Assembly (NCBI GenBank): GCA_023390875.1
Contig: JAEWCA010000004.1
Coordinates: 1-7,663, forward strand
DNA from: Actinomycetes bacterium
GTDB taxonomy: Bacteria > Actinomycetota > Actinomycetes > Actinomycetales > Cellulomonadaceae
Reading direction: 5' to 3'
Length of the DNA: 7,663 nt
Part shown: positions 4,997 through 7,663 of the stretch, piece by piece
Position numbering within the stretch: position 1 is the stretch's first letter
Layout: every line of letters starts with the position of its first letter
Position numbers and translations under genes: made by a program
Notes under the pieces: model-generated
What the model saw: only the letters and a program-made list of their open reading frames with translations
The model's database searches: none
Told to the model about the DNA's origin: nothing

Positions 4997-7663
4997 TCAG
5001 AGCTCCGTCTTCTTCTCCCAGTCGGGGTCGTACCCACCACCCTGCGCCGCCATCTGGCGCATGTCGTGCCAGCACTCGGACGCCAGGACCTCGGGCACGT
5101 CGCCGAGCGTGAGCTCCTCGCGGACCTGCCCGGCCGGCCGCTCGCGGTAGAACGCGAGCGTGCGCAGAGCGACGGGGCGGTTCTCTTCCGGGAACGTGTT
5201 CCCGGTGAACTCGATCTCGGCCGTCAGCCCGAGCGTGGGGAACCGCTTGACGTAGGTGTGGAACCAGCCGCCGTCCCCGGACGGACCCCGGGTGTAGCCG
5301 AGGCGCGCGGCCCGTGACCGCAGCGCGAACGCCTCGAGCACGTGGCCCTCGAAGTCGTCGAGGGTGCGGCGTGACCGGTCGTCGGCGGTGACGGCGTGCA
5401 GGCCGCGTCCGAGCTGCTCGAACAGCGGGACCACCTCGTAGTCGGCCAGGTGCGCGGTCCAGGCCTCGACCTGGTCGGCCGTCAGGACGCTGTCGTGCGC
5501 CAGCCGGACCCGAGCCGTGGGGTCCAGCGTGACGGGCTCGTCGTCGACGTCCGTGAGGCTGCCGTCGTCGAGCGGCCGGAACACGACGGGCGCCGACCCG
5601 TCGTCCGCGGTGGCGACCCACACGAGCCGCCGGACGGCGGGGCCCACGACGGGGTGCGCGCACAGGTAGCGCTGCCAGTCGTCGGCGGACCACGAACGCT
5701 CGGTGCACAGCGCCTCGTAGAGGCGTCGCTGCTGCAGGTCGGCGACCGTCTTCACGTCCTTCTTCGCCGCCGTGAGCGTCTTGCGGGCCTCCTTGGCCTG
5801 CTCCGCGTCGTCCGACTGCCGGGGCGGCGGGAGCGTCTTGAGCGCCTTGCCGTCCGGGTCGCGCAGGTCGACGGTCAGGTCGGGCCGCAGGCGGGCGACG
5901 AACGTGCGCGGACCGTACGACAGCTCGAGCGTGCCGTCGTCGTCGAAGCCGCCCGTCGGGATCGTCCGGTCGGCGAGCTCGTCGAGGGTCCAGCCCTTGC
6001 GCTCCGCGAGCGCCTGGGCCTGGGCGATGGCCTCGTCCTGGAAGCTCTTGGTGCGGAACCTCGAGCCGATCGACAGCACGAGCTGGGTCGCCGACGGGTG
6101 GTCGACCCAGGCGAGCATCGCGATCAGCGCCTTGCCCTGCGCCGCCCGCTGGCCGAACCACTCGCGCAGGTAGCGCTCGACGGGTGCGACCACGTCGCGA
6201 CCGCCGCACGCGGCGACGACGGCGAGCAGCCCCTTGCTGGCGATCGCCGAGCCCGCGGGCTGCCGCAGGTACCCCGGCAGCAGCGCTGCGGTGAGCTGCT
6301 CGACAGTCATCCCGTGGTACGGGCTGCTCGGGTCGCTCGTCAGCCACCGGTGCGCGTTCGTGGCGTACTGCCGGGCGTTGTCCTCGGCGTCGCTGGGTGC
6401 GACGGGCCGGACGTCCTCGTGCAGCCACGCCGTCACGAGGTGGTGGGCCAGCCGCTCCCGGTCCGCCGGGTCGAACAGCGCGGCGTACTGCCGCAGCACC
6501 GCGTCGGGCTCCGCGGACCGGGCCTTGACCGACGTCGCGCACAGCCACTGCAGGACCTCTCGCGGCACCGTCTCGCCCGACGACGCCCAGGTGACCGGCG
6601 GCAGCGAGTCCCAGTCGCACCAGTCGAGCGCCGCGGGCAGCCCCTTCGCGACGAACTTCGCCGCGGCCTCGCTCGTCGCCTGCGGGTCGAGGTACGTCTC
6701 GGCGGACTCGCCGATCGCGAGGAGCGCGTCCAGCAGCGCGCCGCGGACGACGTCCTGCCGTTCCTTGGCCCACGCCTTCTGCAGGGCGGGGAGGACCGAG
6801 GGGTCGGCGAGGCGCGTGAGCCACTGCGCGGCGACGAGGCGCGTCTCGCTCTTGCCGTCCGCCAGGCCGGCCGCGGCGCGGGCCGCGACCTGCGGGTGGT
6901 GCGCGACGGCGTCCTGCGCGGGCCGGCGGAACGTCTTGCGCGGGCCCAGAGCCGCGGCGAACAGGTGGTCGACGAGCCTCGCGGGCTGGGTCGGCAGGGT
7001 CGCGGCGGCTGCGAACACCGCCAGCTCGTCGCTGTCCCACCCGCCGCGGACTCCGGTCTCGACGAGCCAGTCGAGGTGCACGGCGACGAACGGCCAGACG
7101 TCGGCGTCGTCCCAGTCCCGGCCGAGCCGGATCCCGTACGACCGCGAGTACGAGCTCCACACCCAGGCGCGGCCGTCGACCCCCGCCTCGTCGAGCATCG
7201 CCTGGAGCGTGCGCAGGTCGGGGGCGCCGGTCCGGGTGTGCACGACGTCGAGGACCCGCATCGCCGCGTGGTTCGGCGGGCCGGACCCGAGCAGGTCGGA
7301 CACGGACAGGAGCTTGACCCCGCTCGCCGCGTCGAGGATCCCCTCGCCGGCCATCGCGTCGAGGGCCGCGCCCGCGAACCAGGACGGGCACTCCAGGATG
7401 CGCCCGGAGGGCGGGGCGTCCGCGACGAGCACCGCGACGAGGTCGCGGTACGTGCGCTCCGTGGGCACCGGGCGCGTGCGCGGCTTCGTGACGCGGCCCT
7501 GCTGGTGCAACGAGGCCATGTGGGCGTTCTCGCCCGCGATCGACCTGCCGACGCGGTCGACGAGCTGACGCGCGCAGACCTCCGCGGCCGCACGCGGGAC
7601 CGCCCACCGCGTCGGCGGCAACGGTTCCACGCGTAGTGCCTCCGAGAGCGCGACGGCCTGCGC
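4997..7663 (-). CDS. DUF4132 domain-containing protein (YehI-like), probably 5'-partial
   Basis: Large cytosolic-looking protein with no signal peptide or membrane segment visible. The frame is open to the right edge (888 codons plus stop). I therefore treat it as probably truncated, since E. coli YehI, the family member I know, is about 1,200 residues with an N-terminal WGR domain not seen here. A GTG at 7630, preceded by GGAGG with 8-nt spacing, is an alternative true start giving 877 residues; positions below use that numbering. Residues about 225-310 form HEAT-like helical pairs (VAAQWLTRLADPSVLPALQ, then VVRGALLDALLAIGE). Residues about 555-740 are the DUF4132 signature: GPRTFVARL at 573-581, DPDGKALKTLP at 591-601, a charged helix at 605-640, WSADDWQRYL at 647-656, and DYEVVPLFEQLGR at 730-742. 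The first gene of the visible operon, it stops 2 nt before the MoxR ATPase. Role unknown; a scaffold or substrate-recruiting part of the ATPase complex is inference. Family call is firm; start is uncertain. Confidence 0.88.
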   Translation of the reverse strand, partial: AQAVALSEALRVEPLPPTRWAVPRAAAEVCARQLVDRVGRSIAGENAHMASLHQQGRVTKPRTRPVPTERTYRDLVAVLVADAPPSGRILECPSWFAGAALDAMAGEGILDAASGVKLLSVSDLLGSGPPNHAAMRVLDVVHTRTGAPDLRTLQAMLDEAGVDGRAWVWSSYSRSYGIRLGRDWDDADVWPFVAVHLDWLVETGVRGGWDSDELAVFAAAATLPTQPARLVDHLFAAALGPRKTFRRPAQDAVAHHPQVAARAAAGLADGKSETRLVAAQWLTRLADPSVLPALQKAWAKERQDVVRGALLDALLAIGESAETYLDPQATSEAAAKFVAKGLPAALDWCDWDSLPPVTWASSGETVPREVLQWLCATSVKARSAEPDAVLRQYAALFDPADRERLAHHLVTAWLHEDVRPVAPSDAEDNARQYATNAHRWLTSDPSSPYHGMTVEQLTAALLPGYLRQPAGSAIASKGLLAVVAACGGRDVVAPVERYLREWFGQRAAQGKALIAMLAWVDHPSATQLVLSIGSRFRTKSFQDEAIAQAQALAERKGWTLDELADRTIPTGGFDDDGTLELSYGPRTFVARLRPDLTVDLRDPDGKALKTLPPPRQSDDAEQAKEARKTLTAAKKDVKTVADLQQRRLYEALCTERSWSADDWQRYLCAHPVVGPAVRRLVWVATADDGSAPVVFRPLDDGSLTDVDDEPVTLDPTARVRLAHDSVLTADQVEAWTAHLADYEVVPLFEQLGRGLHAVTADDRSRRTLDDFEGHVLEAFALRSRAARLGYTRGPSGDGGWFHTYVKRFPTLGLTAEIEFTGNTFPEENRPVALRTLAFYRERPAGQVREELTLGDVPEVLASECWHDMRQMAAQGGGYDPDWEKKTEL
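5003..5006 (-). promoter_or_regulatory. Ribosome binding site (GGAG) of the MoxR ATPase gene
   Basis: GGAG on the minus strand with an 8-nt spacer to ATG 4994. It lies inside the last codons of the DUF4132 gene and fixes the ATPase start. Confidence 0.7.
7639..7643 (-). promoter_or_regulatory. Possible ribosome binding site GGAGG before GTG 7630
   Basis: On the minus strand GGAGG is followed by 8 nt and then GTG at 7630, in frame with the DUF4132 protein. The two codons between it and the GTG read GCA and CTA, A-ending codons that are rare here, which fits a non-coding spacer. Against it, the frame has no stop upstream before the edge and relatives are longer, so the motif may be chance inside coding sequence. 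Confidence 0.4.

Larger units (their letters stand above)
1..7663 (-). other. Candidate five-gene operon: DUF4132, MoxR, DUF5682, VWA, SWIM
   Basis: All five genes share one strand with junctions of +2 nt, -4 (TTGA), -4 or -28, and -4 (GTGA), leaving no room for internal promoters between genes. This implies one transcript with translational coupling and probably matched amounts of the five proteins. The order equals that of the E. coli yehI/L/M/P/Q genes as I recall it (which has an extra small gene, yehK). Promoter and terminator are outside the window, so regulation cannot be read. Confidence 0.85.

Noticed and set aside
3892..5040. Apparent N-terminal extension of the DUF5682 protein
   Set aside because: That part of the frame overlaps the ATPase gene and reads as Arg-rich shadow sequence. 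Protein-like sequence begins at about 3891.
4995..7607. Apparent N-terminal extension of the MoxR ATPase by more than 800 codons
   Set aside because: The open frame upstream of ATG 4994 is an Arg/Ala/Gly-rich shadow of the DUF4132 gene. The ATG has its own GGAG site, and AAA+ homology begins only after it.
5396..7636. Plus-strand open frame of 746 codons
   Set aside because: Antisense shadow of the DUF4132 gene, with biased low-complexity composition and no family signature.
1..7663. Search for tRNA or rRNA genes, CRISPR arrays, insertion-sequence ends, attachment sites and terminators
   Set aside because: No cloverleaf-like, repeat-spacer or transposase signal was seen by eye. GC-rich inverted repeats occur but lie inside coding sequence, without a T-run or an intergenic position.

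Overview
The window is very GC-rich DNA. Its reading frames favour G or C at the third codon position and make frequent use of GTG (and one likely TTG) start codons, which suggests a high-GC actinobacterium. The genus cannot be fixed from the sequence; a Cellulomonas-like relative is only a guess. Everything convincing lies on the minus strand, so transcription runs from the right edge to the left edge.

The layout in transcription order is five genes: (1) a large DUF4132 protein with HEAT-like helical repeats, open at the right edge; (2) a MoxR-type AAA+ ATPase of the YehL class; (3) a DUF5682 protein of about 800 residues; (4) a VWA-domain protein with an intact metal-ion (MIDAS) site; (5) the first 105 residues of a SWIM zinc-finger protein, cut by the left edge. 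They are packed without gaps: 2 nt between genes 1 and 2, then overlaps of about 4, 4 to 28, and 4 nt. There is no intergenic stretch of any size, and I see no promoter, terminator, RNA gene, mobile element or CRISPR array. Promoter and terminator must lie outside the window.

The set and its order match, as I recall it, the E. coli yehI-yehL-yehM-yehP-yehQ cluster (DUF4132, MoxR AAA+, DUF5682, VWA, SWIM). From family knowledge, MoxR ATPases act with VWA partners as chaperone-like remodelling machines, the VWA protein linking the ATPase ring to a substrate. The natural inference is one multi-protein, ATP-driven complex. DUF5682 would be the candidate enzyme, because its N-terminal third carries motifs resembling the TraB/Tiki/EreA superfamily. 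DUF4132 would be a scaffold, and the SWIM protein a zinc-dependent nucleic-acid or protein binder. The biological role of this module is not established; a stress or conflict (defence) role is speculation.

The most interesting points are the conserved five-part module itself, the possible enzymatic domain in DUF5682, and the atypical ATPase motifs of the MoxR protein.
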